Made by a program: the position numbers and the translations under genes. Under the pieces are notes generated by a model. The model did no database searches, was not told the origin of the DNA, and was given only the letters and a program-made list of their open reading frames with translations. A DNA stretch of 64,000 nucleotides from CAYYUA01 sp964542585 (GTDB lineage Bacteria; Bacteroidota; Bacteroidia; CAILMK01; CAYYUA01): contig CAZIUI010000016.1 of assembly GCA_964542585.1 (NCBI GenBank), forward strand, positions 1-64,000, read 5' to 3'. Below are positions 1 through 8,713 of the stretch, piece by piece. Position 1 is the first letter of the stretch. The number at the start of each line of letters is the position of its first letter.

Positions 1-58
1 GAACCCGCGACCCTCAGCTTGGAAGGCTGATGCTCTAGGCCATCTGAGCTACTCCCGC
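1..58 (-). tRNA. tRNA-Gly (anticodon TCC), 3' end outside window
   Basis: Read on the minus strand, the sequence begins GCGGGAGTAGCTCAG, a normal acceptor stem and D arm. The anticodon loop CTTCCAA gives anticodon TCC, and the T arm contains GGGTTC. The 3' acceptor strand and CCA end lie before base 1, so the gene is truncated by the window edge. It is the last of three tRNAs in the same direction (Thr, Tyr, Gly). In Bacteroidota such a cluster usually leads into tuf, which would lie outside this window. Confidence 0.93.
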
Positions 59-68
59 GCGAGCCCTG

Positions 69-151
69 TGGGGGGAGCAGGATTCGAACCTACGAAGGCT
101 ATCGCCAACAGATTTACAGTCTGCCCCAGTTGGCCGCTTTGGTATCCCCCC
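69..151 (-). tRNA. tRNA-Tyr (anticodon GTA)
   Basis: The minus strand folds as a class II tRNA. A seven-base acceptor GGGGGGA pairs with TCCCCCC, and the anticodon stem-loop GACTGTAAATC presents GTA. There is an extended variable arm, and the T arm is GGTTCGAATCC. The discriminator base is A at 69. The long variable arm together with GTA is diagnostic of bacterial tRNA-Tyr. It sits 15 bases after tRNA-Thr and 10 bases before tRNA-Gly, probably in one transcript. Confidence 0.96.
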
Positions 152-166
152 AGCCTTTACAGGACG

Positions 167-239
167 AGCCGATGGAGGGATTCGAACCCCCGACTAGCTG
201 ATTACAAATCAGCTGCTCTGGCCTCTGAGCTACATCGGC
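167..239 (-). tRNA. tRNA-Thr (anticodon TGT)
   Basis: The minus strand has acceptor GCCGATG pairing with CATCGGC, D arm TAGCTCAG, anticodon loop TTTGTAA with TGT, and T arm GGGTTCGAATCCC. It is the first of the three tRNAs and lies about 80 bases after the hpf stop codon. The rpsU-xerC-hpf-tRNA-Thr-Tyr-Gly order matches that seen upstream of tuf in many Bacteroidota. Confidence 0.96.
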
Positions 240-321
240 ACGGTATAATTGTATAAGAACACGCTCCTCTTTAATCGCGAGGATTTGCAAAATTAGCAAT
301 TCCTCAACAATTTGAAAAAAC

Positions 322-621
322 CTATTTTCCTTGTTTCTTCTCTTTATATTTTTGGACTTGCTTTCGCATAGCCTCCACACTTAGATCCAAGGCTTTTTCA
401 AAAGAATTTTCTTTTTCTTTAGCGAAAAGCGTATTGTCCTTTACTGTAACTTTTATCTCTATTTCTTTATCGTTAATACCATGACCATTGTCATGAAGAT
501 AAACCGTGCAATCCATAATATGCTGGTATATCTGCTCTAGCTTCCCTACTTTTTGATTAATAATGGATTCTAAATGATCCGTAAGTTTTACGTTATCAGG
601 CGTTTGAATATCTATGTTCAT
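322..621 (-). CDS. hpf: Ribosome hibernation promoting factor, short form (HPF/RaiA family)
   Basis: This 99-residue protein matches the single-domain HPF/YfiA fold: an N-terminal strand ending in a helix that carries a DHLESIINQKVGKLEQ segment, a central VYLHDNGHG hairpin, then a helix with a Lys-rich C-terminus. The family binds the 30S subunit near the decoding centre and inactivates or dimerises ribosomes in stationary phase. There is no C-terminal dimerisation domain, so this is the short form. The gene starts three bases after the xerC stop codon, which suggests co-transcription with rpsU and xerC ahead of the tRNA cluster. Confidence 0.92.
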   Translation of the reverse strand: MNIDIQTPDNVKLTDHLESIINQKVGKLEQIYQHIMDCTVYLHDNGHGINDKEIEIKVTVKDNTLFAKEKENSFEKALDLSVEAMRKQVQKYKEKKQGK

Positions 622-624
622 AAG

Positions 625-1518
625 CTATTCAGCTTTAGGATGTGCTTGCTGATAAATGGATTTGAGGTGTTTAACAGACGCATTAAGGTATCGCTCAGTA
701 GCCGCTAATTGCTGATGCCCAAGTAATGCCTTGATAGCATTAAGATCAGCTCCTTTTTCAAGTAAGTGAGTGGCAAAAGCATGACGCAATTGATGGGGAC
801 TAGCTTGCCGTATGGTACTGTGAATTTGGAGGTTTTCCTTCACCGTACGTTGAACGTACATCGGGTATAAAGGCTTATTCTTATCAGTCGCAAATAAGTA
901 ACTCCTTGAGCTGATTCTCCGATAGGCCTGTTCATATTTGATATATTCGGGTAACCATTCTTGTAGGCTGCTATTTAAAGGGATCAGGCGATCTTTTCCT
1001 CCCTTCCCGTGGACTCTTAATTGCCCGCTTTGAGATTTGATGTCACTGATCCTAAGATTAATTAGCTCTCCTCTTCTGATTCCCGTTCCGTAGAGGATTT
1101 CAAGAATAGTGTAATCCCGATAACCTTTTCGGTCTTTAGAAAAAGTTTCTGGTTTTAAAAGCGAAAGGACCGATTCTTTTTTTGGCACATGGGTAATTGG
1201 CTTACTAGGCTTTGGCACTGGTATACCAAACACCGGACTTTCATCACAACCAGTGTATCCCTGATGACGACAAAAGGTAAAGAAACTTTGAATTGCAGCC
1301 TTTTTCCGCCTTATTGTTATGGGTTTATAGCCTTTTTCGTAAAGCTTTACGAACCAAGTGCGAATTACTTGGGTATCGGCTTCTAAAAAATTTTCAAGGT
1401 CAAATGAATGCTTGATGAAGGCCAAAAACTGATCTATATCCCGTTTATAAGCTTTCAGGGTATGAGGTAGCAACCTTTTCTCGGCTTTTAGCCACTGTTC
1501 AAAACCCTGCTGAGCCAT
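625..1518 (-). CDS. xerC: Tyrosine recombinase XerC/XerD type
   Basis: This 297-residue site-specific recombinase has an N-terminal SAM-like core-binding domain (about residues 1-90) and a C-terminal catalytic domain. The full tyrosine-recombinase set is visible: Arg148 in GIRRGEL, Lys172 in the beta-hairpin HGKGGKDR, His242 and Arg245 in HQLRHAF, His268 in LLGHQ, and the nucleophile Tyr277 in TERYLN. The length fits XerC/XerD, which resolve chromosome dimers at dif during division. The position between rpsU and hpf is the usual one for the Bacteroidota copy annotated XerC. Nothing nearby suggests an integrated element, so a housekeeping role is more likely than a phage or integron role. Confidence 0.9.
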   Translation of the reverse strand: MAQQGFEQWLKAEKRLLPHTLKAYKRDIDQFLAFIKHSFDLENFLEADTQVIRTWFVKLYEKGYKPITIRRKKAAIQSFFTFCRHQGYTGCDESPVFGIPVPKPSKPITHVPKKESVLSLLKPETFSKDRKGYRDYTILEILYGTGIRRGELINLRISDIKSQSGQLRVHGKGGKDRLIPLNSSLQEWLPEYIKYEQAYRRISSRSYLFATDKNKPLYPMYVQRTVKENLQIHSTIRQASPHQLRHAFATHLLEKGADLNAIKALLGHQQLAATERYLNASVKHLKSIYQQAHPKAE

Positions 1519-1528
1519 GGCCTTTTAT

Positions 1529-1714
1529 TTACTTCTGACGCATTTTTTCCTTGTGTTGTGCTCTTGCAATTTCCATTCGGCGCTTTTCTGATGGCTTATC
1601 GTAAAATTGACGGCTGCGGTATTCCCTCAATGTTCCACTACGTTCAAGCTTTTTTTTAAAGCGCTTTAATGCTTTATCAATGGATTCGTTGTCCTTTACG
1701 CTTACTTTAATCAT
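1529..1714 (-). CDS. rpsU: 30S ribosomal protein bS21
   Basis: This 61-residue, very basic protein begins MIKVSVKDNESIDKALKRF, the classical bS21 N-terminus, and continues with an Arg/Lys-rich helical tail. bS21 sits on the 30S platform near the anti-Shine-Dalgarno region and influences initiation. It is the first gene of the rpsU-xerC-hpf transcript. A TAATTTTG motif on the minus strand at 1741-1748 fits the -7 element of a Bacteroidota promoter. Confidence 0.95.
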   Translation of the reverse strand: MIKVSVKDNESIDKALKRFKKKLERSGTLREYRSRQFYDKPSEKRRMEIARAQHKEKMRQK

Positions 1715-1740
1715 AGATCCAAGCTCTTTTAAAAGAATTA

Positions 1741-1748
1741 CAAAATTA
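1741..1748 (-). promoter_or_regulatory. Probable -7 element (TAnnTTTG) for rpsU
   Basis: The minus-strand sequence TAATTTTG matches the Bacteroidota primary-sigma -7 consensus and lies 26 bases upstream of the rpsU start. I do not see a clear TTTG at the expected -33 distance, so this rests on one element. Confidence 0.42.
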
Positions 1749-1802
1749 ACTTTTATTTAATTAATTATTGCTACTCATTCAAATCTTTAACCTGTTCAAG
1801 GC

Positions 1803-2942
1803 TTAACTCATGAGCTGGCGGGAAATAACTAATTTTTGGATTTCAGTTGTGCCTTCACCAATAGTGCAAAGCTTAACATCTCGGTAGTACTTTTCTACAG
1901 GATAATCCTTAGTAAAACCATATCCACCGAATATTTGAACAGCTTCACTGGTAATATTTACAGCCGCTTCAGACGCATAATATTTCGCCATGGATGAAAT
2001 CTGGGTGGTTTTTTCGCCTTTATCCTTTAGGTCCGCAGCTTTCATTGTAAGAAGTTCAGAGGCTTCCAGCTCAAGCGCCATATCAGCAACTTTAAAGCCA
2101 ATTGCTTGAAAGTTAGCAATGCTACGCCCAAATTGCGTTCGTTCCTGAGCGTACTTACGGGATTCTTCGTAGGCGCCTGCACCAATCCCTAAGGATAGGC
2201 CAGCTATGGATATTCTACCGCCATCCAAAATTTTCAAAGCCTGATGAAATCCATCACCAACTTCGCCAAGGCGGTTTTCATCCGGAATGCGGCAATCATC
2301 AAATATTAATTCAGTAGTTTCAGAGGCTCGCATACCTAGTTTGTTTTCTTTACGTCCTGGCTGAAAACCGGGCGCACCTTTATCAACTATGAAGGCGGTA
2401 GCATTGGAATCCTCATTTTTCTCACCGGTTCTGGCCATCACTATAATCACGTCACCTGATTTTCCATGAGTAGTCCAATTCTTGGCGCCATTGATCACCC
2501 ATTCATTACCATCCCATGTAGCCGTGGTCTCCATCGCACCGGCATCAGAGCCGGTATTGGGCTCGGATAAGGCCCAAGCCCCTAAGTATTCGCAGGTAGC
2601 CAATTTAGGTAAGTACTGTTTCTTTTGATCCTCTGAGCCAAACTGCAGAATATGGCCCGTGCTTAAAGAGTTATGAGCAGCCATGGAAAGTGCAACACTT
2701 CCATCGAATTTGCCCAATTCCTTAATAGCTGTAACATATTCAGGATAACCAAAACCTGATCCACCATAGGATTCGGGCACTAAAACACTCATTAATCCAA
2801 GTTCACCCATTTTTTTAAAAAGGTCAACCGGTAATGTTTGGTTCTCGTCCCAATCCATCATATAGGGCTTGATTTCGCGATTACCAAGCTCCTTTACCAT
2901 GTCTATTATCATCTGCTGATTCTCGGTATAAGTAAAGCTCAT
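1803..2942 (-). CDS. Acyl-CoA dehydrogenase (short/medium-chain type)
   Basis: This is a flavoprotein of about 379 residues that catalyses alpha,beta-dehydrogenation of acyl-CoA and passes electrons to ETF. Family signatures in order: GSGFGYPEY; the FAD-binding ALSEPNTGSDAGAM and NWTTHG segments; ERTQFGRSI; QIFGGYGFTKDYPVEKYYRD; and the C-terminal GEGTTEIQ, where the Glu is the expected catalytic base. I chose the ATG at 2942 rather than an upstream start because AAAGGA precedes it at normal spacing and the protein then starts MSFTYTENQQ like its relatives. No other beta-oxidation genes lie next to it, so the substrate (butyryl-CoA-like or branched) is not decided. Confidence 0.92.
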   Translation of the reverse strand: MSFTYTENQQMIIDMVKELGNREIKPYMMDWDENQTLPVDLFKKMGELGLMSVLVPESYGGSGFGYPEYVTAIKELGKFDGSVALSMAAHNSLSTGHILQFGSEDQKKQYLPKLATCEYLGAWALSEPNTGSDAGAMETTATWDGNEWVINGAKNWTTHGKSGDVIIVMARTGEKNEDSNATAFIVDKGAPGFQPGRKENKLGMRASETTELIFDDCRIPDENRLGEVGDGFHQALKILDGGRISIAGLSLGIGAGAYEESRKYAQERTQFGRSIANFQAIGFKVADMALELEASELLTMKAADLKDKGEKTTQISSMAKYYASEAAVNITSEAVQIFGGYGFTKDYPVEKYYRDVKLCTIGEGTTEIQKLVISRQLMS

Positions 2943-3070
2943 GATCCTTTTTTTAATCAAAACTTTAAACCGCAAAAAACGGCTTTGCAAAAGTCAGTTT
3001 TTTTTGAAACTCCATCAACAATGATATATCTGCTTAAAAACTTCTTTTACCTATTAATCGCGGTGCTGAT

Positions 3071-4030
3071 TTAAGGCTTTAAGTAGGGTTTAACTTTCTT
3101 AAAGTTTTTTCGACCAAGAATGCGCTCACTTTTGAGTTCTTTTACACTAGTGATGCTATCTACCTGATCTTTGTAGTTGAAAATAGCTTTAACCTGAGGG
3201 TAATCCAAAAAGGGGTGGTCCAGGAATGCTTCAAAGCTAGAATTGCTGATGGATAGCTTTCGGACCCTTGAAGGGTCAAGGGACAATTGCGACTTAACCT
3301 GTTTCAAGGAGCTACTGTCAAAATTGTAAATGCCTAACAGTTGTCGAATATCAGTGTACCCTCCTAGCTTATCCCTCCTTGATACAATTTCACCGGCAAA
3401 AAAATCACCAATTCCCGTAACTTGCGTTAAGGTTGCGCTATCAGCCTTGTTGAGTGGAACAGGGCTCTTATTTGCACTCAGATTTTTTTGATCGCTTTTT
3501 GAAATAGAAGAGTCTGATTCATCAGTATCTATTGTAGAGTCTAAAGCTTTTTTATTAGCCTCACTATAATAATGCTTATCACCCCTTTCTTTTGGAATGA
3601 CCACACAGGGTTTTAGCCGTTTAAAAGTAGAATCAGGCATACCATATATAGCATTCAGGTCCTTTTTTTTGTGGAAACGGCCGCCGGCTTGCCGGTAGTT
3701 AATTATGGTATGAGCTAATTTTTCCGAAACACCTAATTTTAGTAAGCTGTCAAAAGCAACGTCATTGGGATTGAAGTGGAAGTAGGAAATTTCCTCTTGG
3801 CTTGGAGAACCCTTAGAACCTTTAGGCGTTTGATGCTCTGAATTTTCTGGCGTAGCCATGAACTGCTTAATTTGCCGTTCATAAGCTTCCTTATTGACTT
3901 CATAGGCTGGTTTCGTTTTTTTTTCGATGAAGTAAGGCAAGGTCAACCCAATAACGATAAGGGCTACTAATAGCCAGAAGCCATACCTTTCCCCTTTTGA
4001 TAAATTAAAAAATTGCGTAAGCCAACCCAT
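3071..4030 (-). CDS. Membrane-anchored helix-hairpin-helix (ComEA-like) protein
   Basis: This 319-residue protein has a short cytoplasmic N-terminus and one transmembrane helix (about residues 17-36). A low-complexity linker follows, then repeated helix-hairpin-helix units. Recognisable units include LLKLGVSEKLAHTIINYR / KKDLNAIYGM, a second around NKADSATLTQVTGIGDFFAGEI, and a third near the C-terminus (HPFLDYPQVKAIFNYK). This is the architecture of Bacteroidota proteins annotated as ComEA-like DNA-binding proteins. It may bind DNA outside the inner membrane, as ComEA does during uptake, but no competence genes adjoin it, so that role is inference. Confidence 0.8.
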   Translation of the reverse strand: MGWLTQFFNLSKGERYGFWLLVALIVIGLTLPYFIEKKTKPAYEVNKEAYERQIKQFMATPENSEHQTPKGSKGSPSQEEISYFHFNPNDVAFDSLLKLGVSEKLAHTIINYRQAGGRFHKKKDLNAIYGMPDSTFKRLKPCVVIPKERGDKHYYSEANKKALDSTIDTDESDSSISKSDQKNLSANKSPVPLNKADSATLTQVTGIGDFFAGEIVSRRDKLGGYTDIRQLLGIYNFDSSSLKQVKSQLSLDPSRVRKLSISNSSFEAFLDHPFLDYPQVKAIFNYKDQVDSITSVKELKSERILGRKNFKKVKPYLKP

Positions 4031-4113
4031 AAATTTAGCCTATAGGGCATTGTTACGCATCAAATTTACATAGTTTTAAAAGAAAAAACGATGCAAAAAT
4101 TTAAATCTATCTA

Positions 4114-5808
4114 TTAACGCTTTTGGATTTCACCGCTACGAATTTTTTGAATATATCCTTTAAGAAGACGGTTAGCTTCAGGAGCTAAAATGTAAAGCCC
4201 GAGAACATTTGGAAAGCACATAGCAAAAATCATGGCATCCGAAAATGTAAAAACTTTTCCCAAGGAAAGGGCAGCACCTATGACTACAAAAATGCAGAAA
4301 ATGCTTTTATAAATTAAATCTGCAAGTAGGCTTTTCCCGAAAAGAAAAGCCCAGGCTTGTTGCCCGTAGTAGGACCAGGATATCATAGTGGAGAAAGCAA
4401 AGAATATTACAGCAATAGTTAGTATGGTATCAAACCACGGGAAAATGGTAGCAAAAGACTGCGAAGTGAGGGTGACCCCTTCAACATCCTGCTGAAATTG
4501 GTAATTATCAGTGACTATAATTACCAAGGCGGTCAATGTGCAAACAATAATCGTATCGATGAAAGGTTCTAGTAATCCAACTAAACCCTCGCTAGCAGGG
4601 TTATTGGTTTTTACAGCAGAATGGGCTATAGGGGCAGAGCCAATACCGGCTTCATTAGAGAAGGCGGCCCTTTGAAATCCAACGATAAGCACACCAACTA
4701 ACCCCCCGTAAACTGCCTTGGAGTAGAAAGCTCCTTCGAATATGGCTACAAAAGCTCCCGGAATAGCTTCGTAACTAAGGCCAATTATAGTGATTGCAGC
4801 CGTGAAGTAAATACCCGTCATAAACGGGACTACTTTTTCTGTAACGCGCGCAATGCTTTTTATCCCACCAATAATAACAATCCCGATTAAAATTGCCATG
4901 ACAAGGCCAAAAATCCAGCCTGGGAAACCGGGCGCCAGGTTGGTACTGAACTGGGAATAGGCTTGGTTAACCTGAAACATATTACCACCTCCCAAAGAAG
5001 CGCCTATGGTCATAATAGCAAAAAGAACAGCCAATACCTTACCTAAGCCGCCCATACCTCGCTCTTTCAACCCTTCACTCAGGTAGTACATCGGACCCCC
5101 ATAAACTACACCTCGCTGATCAATTTGCCGGTAGCGTACACCAAGGGTACACTCCACAAATTTCATTGACATCCCAAGAAGGCCTGCTAAGATCATCCAA
5201 AGCATAGCCCCTGGGCCACCAATGGATATGGCAATGGCTACACCTGCTATATTTCCAAGCCCAACTGTTGCTGACAGCGCTGCGGTTAGTGCCTGGAAGT
5301 GAGATACCTCGCCACTCTCATTGGGGTCGGAATACTTACCGCGAACAATATCTATGGCAAATTTGAACTTTCGAATATTGACAAACTTGAAGCTTATAGT
5401 AAAAACTAAACCACCGATAATGAGCCACACCACTACAAAAGGAACGGCTACCAGGGGTTTAGAAAGCGCTTGACCCTTTTCAATAGTAGCTCCCTCTGTC
5501 AGGTCAAGAATCCTGGATTTAGGTACTTCGTAGGTCTTATCACCGGCTTCTTGGTTAGCTACAGTAAGCGTGGCAACCCTTTCTTCACTGCGATTAATGC
5601 GTTTCAGTTCGCCCGTAAAGTCAGCCCTGACAGGTGGCTTGATCGTCAACTTATAAAATATAACGGATGAAATAGCATCAGCAACAGGACCAATCGTTTG
5701 ATTGATCTGCTCATCAATTGTGAGGGTGTCTGATGAAGATGCTTTTGACTGAAATGGGAAACCAAAAACAATAAGGAGGCCTAGCAAAATCAGGAATTTA
5801 TGTCTCAT
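4114..5808 (-). CDS. Alanine or glycine:cation symporter (AGCS family) with periplasmic insertion
   Basis: This is a multi-spanning Na+-coupled amino-acid transporter. AGCS signatures include ALSATVGLGNIAGVAIAI, GPGAMLWM, GGPMYYLSEG, RAAFSNEAGIGSAPIAHS and SWSYYGQQAW. I chose the internal ATG at 5808 because it gives a good signal peptide (MRHKFLILLGLLIVFGF...QSKA). With that start the protein is about 564 residues, long for the family. The excess is a hydrophilic, beta-rich stretch at about residues 55-120, between the first AGCS segment (IADAISS-like) and the first long helix (VPFVVVWLIIGG). The insertion is expected to be extracytoplasmic. Substrate is probably Ala or Gly by family. Confidence 0.9.
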   Translation of the reverse strand: MRHKFLILLGLLIVFGFPFQSKASSSDTLTIDEQINQTIGPVADAISSVIFYKLTIKPPVRADFTGELKRINRSEERVATLTVANQEAGDKTYEVPKSRILDLTEGATIEKGQALSKPLVAVPFVVVWLIIGGLVFTISFKFVNIRKFKFAIDIVRGKYSDPNESGEVSHFQALTAALSATVGLGNIAGVAIAISIGGPGAMLWMILAGLLGMSMKFVECTLGVRYRQIDQRGVVYGGPMYYLSEGLKERGMGGLGKVLAVLFAIMTIGASLGGGNMFQVNQAYSQFSTNLAPGFPGWIFGLVMAILIGIVIIGGIKSIARVTEKVVPFMTGIYFTAAITIIGLSYEAIPGAFVAIFEGAFYSKAVYGGLVGVLIVGFQRAAFSNEAGIGSAPIAHSAVKTNNPASEGLVGLLEPFIDTIIVCTLTALVIIVTDNYQFQQDVEGVTLTSQSFATIFPWFDTILTIAVIFFAFSTMISWSYYGQQAWAFLFGKSLLADLIYKSIFCIFVVIGAALSLGKVFTFSDAMIFAMCFPNVLGLYILAPEANRLLKGYIQKIRSGEIQKR

Positions 5809-5965
5809 CCTGAGGCAGCTTTTTGATAAGTAAGGAGCCAAATATAAAAGAACATCCCAACATAGCACTAAAAGAACAGGTGGCTTCCTTTTAGCTTTTT
5901 CTATTTTTAAAATCCCTTGTAATAGCATGGCGGGGCTACCTTTAGCCTTTAAAACCCACTTTTTA

Positions 5966-5973
5966 TATTTTTG
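5966..5973 (+). promoter_or_regulatory. Probable -7 element (TAnnTTTG) for miaB
   Basis: TATTTTTG matches the Bacteroidota -7 consensus and lies 37 bases before the miaB ATG. A TTTA about 21 bases upstream is a weak candidate for the -33 element. It lies in the divergent gap between the AGCS symporter and miaB. Confidence 0.45.
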
Positions 5974-6010
5974 TAGAAAAATACCTTCAAAGACAATTGG
6001 CTAAAATTTT

Positions 6011-7417
6011 ATGGAAACGTTAAGCGGTAGTGTTTTACTCAGTGAGGTAAGACAAGGTGAAGCATATACACAGGAAGAGGCAGCCCATACCAATAAATCC
6101 AAATTTTATCTTGAGAGCTATGGGTGCCAGATGAATTTTTCAGATAGTGAGATTGTAGCTTCCATCCTGATTGAAGCAGGATATGAAGCCACTAACCAAA
6201 TGGAAGAGGCTGACCTGATCCTTATAAACACCTGTGCCATACGCGATAATGCTGAGCAACGCGTCAGGGCGCGGTTGGCACATTTCAATGGTTTTAAGAA
6301 AACCCGACCGGGCTTGTTAATCGGTGTTTTGGGCTGCATGGCGGAGCGTCTGAAAAAGAAGCTTTTAGAAGAAGAGAAGATGGTTGACCTGGTCGTAGGC
6401 CCTGATGCTTACCGGGACTTACCCAAGTTGGTCAGGCAAGCAGAAGAAGGGGAAAAAGCTGTGAACGTATTTTTGTCCCGCGAAGAAACCTATGCTGATG
6501 TGAGCCCGCTACGCTTGGATGGCAATGGTGTTTCGGCTTTCATATCGATTATGCGCGGCTGCGATAATATGTGCTCCTTCTGCATTGTACCGTTCACGCG
6601 TGGACGTGAGCGAAGCCGAAATCCCTACACTATTGTAGAAGAAGCTCGTTCCTTAATTGCCAATGGTTACAAGGAAGTCACTTTACTAGGTCAGAATGTC
6701 GATTCTTACTATTGGGATGGTGATACCCCGGTAGATTTTGCAGATCTCCTAGCCATGGTGGCTGAACTTGATCCTGATCTGCGGGTTTGGTTTTCAACTT
6801 CGCATCCTAAAGATATCACCGAAAAGGTTGTACATACCATAGCTAGCTACGACAACATCTGCAACTATATTCATTTTCCGGCTCAGTCAGGCAATTCGCG
6901 TATTCTTGACCTTATGAACCGTAACCATACCCGCGAATGGTACCTCGATAAAATCAGAATGATACGAAGTATCATACCGGACGCTGGCTTATCCTCTGAT
7001 ATTATTACGGGTTTTTGTACGGAAACTAAGGAGGAGCATCAGGAAACGCTCTCACTCATGGATGAGGTCCGATTTGACATGTCCTATATGTTTTATTATT
7101 CAGAAAGGCCCAATACTCCCGCTTCTAAAAATTTACCGGATGACGTTCCCCTTGAAACCAAAAAAGCTCGGTTACAGGAAATTATAGAACGTCAGCGAAC
7201 CCATTCTCTTGAAAACAATGCCCTTCAGCTGAGTAAGCAGTTTAATGTATTGGTACTTGGTAAGGCTAAAAAATCCAATGATCAGGTTAAAGGCCGGAAT
7301 TCCCATAATCGTATGATCGTTTTTGAAGATGAGGGCTATAAGCCCGGCCAATATGTAACGGTTGAAGTTACTGATTACACGAGTGCGACTTTAATAGGTC
7401 GGGCTATTTCGGCTTAA
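6011..7417 (+). CDS. miaB: tRNA-2-methylthio-N6-dimethylallyladenosine synthase MiaB
   Basis: This 468-residue radical-SAM methylthiotransferase acts at position 37 of tRNAs reading UNN codons. The N-terminal UPF0004 domain supplies the cysteines for the auxiliary [4Fe-4S] cluster (Cys39, Cys75, Cys109). The radical SAM motif CxxxCxxC is Cys184, Cys188, Cys191, followed by the characteristic PFTRGRERSR. A C-terminal TRAM domain (about residues 400-468) provides RNA binding. The first ~28 residues extend beyond the conserved domain, which is common in Bacteroidota MiaB. The gene leads a run of same-strand genes (sigma-54 activator, lptE, unknown, secG) with short spacers, a conserved order in the phylum. 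Confidence 0.96.
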   Translation: METLSGSVLLSEVRQGEAYTQEEAAHTNKSKFYLESYGCQMNFSDSEIVASILIEAGYEATNQMEEADLILINTCAIRDNAEQRVRARLAHFNGFKKTRPGLLIGVLGCMAERLKKKLLEEEKMVDLVVGPDAYRDLPKLVRQAEEGEKAVNVFLSREETYADVSPLRLDGNGVSAFISIMRGCDNMCSFCIVPFTRGRERSRNPYTIVEEARSLIANGYKEVTLLGQNVDSYYWDGDTPVDFADLLAMVAELDPDLRVWFSTSHPKDITEKVVHTIASYDNICNYIHFPAQSGNSRILDLMNRNHTREWYLDKIRMIRSIIPDAGLSSDIITGFCTETKEEHQETLSLMDEVRFDMSYMFYYSERPNTPASKNLPDDVPLETKKARLQEIIERQRTHSLENNALQLSKQFNVLVLGKAKKSNDQVKGRNSHNRMIVFEDEGYKPGQYVTVEVTDYTSATLIGRAISA

Positions 7418-7436
7418 AAGTCATCTTTTTACAACT

Positions 7437-8711
7437 ATGAGCATTGCCAAGGAACAAATAGAACAAACCAAGAAGCGATTTGGAATTGTAGGTAGTAGCC
7501 TGTTACTAAATGAGGCAATGGAAAGAGCTATGAAGGTCGCGCCTACTGACTTGTCCGTATTAATAACCGGTGAAAGTGGTGTTGGTAAAGAAGGGTTTTC
7601 GCAAGTAATACATGCCCTTAGTAAGCGAAAACATAACAAGTTCATAGCTGTAAACTGTGGAGCAATCCCTGAAGGTACCATTGATTCCGAGCTTTTCGGG
7701 CATGAGAAGGGTGCCTTTACAAGTGCAGTAGATGCTCGCAAAGGTTATTTCGAAACGGTAAATGGCGGTACTATATTCCTCGATGAAGTAGGGGAATTGC
7801 CACTAGGCACACAGTCAAGACTTTTGAGGGTACTTGAAACCGGTGAGTATCTAAAGGTAGGCTCATCGAAAGTGCAGAAAACCGATGTCCGCATTATTAC
7901 CGCTACCAATAAAAATCTTGCGGAAAGCCTTAAGAAAGGAACTTTCAGAGAAGACCTTTACTACCGTTTGAGTACGGTAGAGATCAGTGTTCCACGCTTA
8001 CAGGATCGGAAGTCCGATATCATGATGCTTTTCGCCAAATTTGCCAGCGATTTTGCAGATAAGCATAAAATTCCACCCATTGAGCTTACGCCGGATGCTG
8101 AAGAAGAATTACAGCATTACTCTTGGCCGGGAAACATTCGTCAATTAAAAAATTTTGTGGAGGAGATCTCCGTATTAGAGGCTGACAGGACCCTTGATGC
8201 CTATAAAATTCGCGAATATTTACCGTCAGAACAAACCACTGCGGTAGAAAAAGTATCTGGCCAAAACCAAGAAAATGGATTTCAAAATGGCACAAACGAA
8301 GAGCGGGAGATCTTGTATAAAATTCTGTTTGACCTTAAGAGTGATGTGTCAGAGCTAAAGCGTCTAATGCAAGAGTTTTTCCGTTCTTTTCCATCCGTAG
8401 CCAGTAATACGGATTTTCAAAGTGAGAACTGGAGCGTAGCTGGCCAGAAGCTTTTGCAGGCCAGAGAAGAGCGAAGCCGTGGAGAAGAAGTGAATATTCC
8501 GGCTGATGACGCTAAGGCTACTATGGAAGACGCTGAAATTAAAGACCATAACAAACAGGAAACGCTCTCCCTCCAAGAGCAGGAGAAGGAAATGATCAAA
8601 AAGGCCCTGGCTAAATATAAAGGTAAGCGCAAAATTGCAGCGCAGGAATTAGGGATTTCTGAACGAACACTATACAGAAAATTGAAGGAATACAACTTAG
8701 AAGACCTTTAA
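7437..8711 (+). CDS. Sigma-54-dependent activator-type AAA+ regulator with Fis-type HTH
   Basis: This 424-residue protein has a central AAA+ domain with Walker A GESGVGKE (residues 45-52) and Walker B TIFLDEVGE (112-120). Downstream are an arginine-finger region (FREDLYYRLS), the motif YSWPGNIRQLKN and a C-terminal HTH_8 domain ending KKIAAQELGISERTLYRKLKEY-like. It lacks an N-terminal receiver or sensor domain, so control must come from another protein or from expression level. The sigma-54 contact loop, usually GAFTGA, reads GAFTSA (residues 92-97). About 90 acidic, non-conserved residues separate the AAA+ and HTH domains. This gene regularly follows miaB in Bacteroidota. Its targets are not known to me. 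Confidence 0.88.
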   Translation: MSIAKEQIEQTKKRFGIVGSSLLLNEAMERAMKVAPTDLSVLITGESGVGKEGFSQVIHALSKRKHNKFIAVNCGAIPEGTIDSELFGHEKGAFTSAVDARKGYFETVNGGTIFLDEVGELPLGTQSRLLRVLETGEYLKVGSSKVQKTDVRIITATNKNLAESLKKGTFREDLYYRLSTVEISVPRLQDRKSDIMMLFAKFASDFADKHKIPPIELTPDAEEELQHYSWPGNIRQLKNFVEEISVLEADRTLDAYKIREYLPSEQTTAVEKVSGQNQENGFQNGTNEEREILYKILFDLKSDVSELKRLMQEFFRSFPSVASNTDFQSENWSVAGQKLLQAREERSRGEEVNIPADDAKATMEDAEIKDHNKQETLSLQEQEKEMIKKALAKYKGKRKIAAQELGISERTLYRKLKEYNLEDL

Positions 8712-8713
8712 TA

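Noticed and set aside
68..380. Open frames on both strands over the tRNA cluster (62 and 88 codons)
   Set aside because: They run across the tRNA-Tyr and tRNA-Thr genes and have no protein features.
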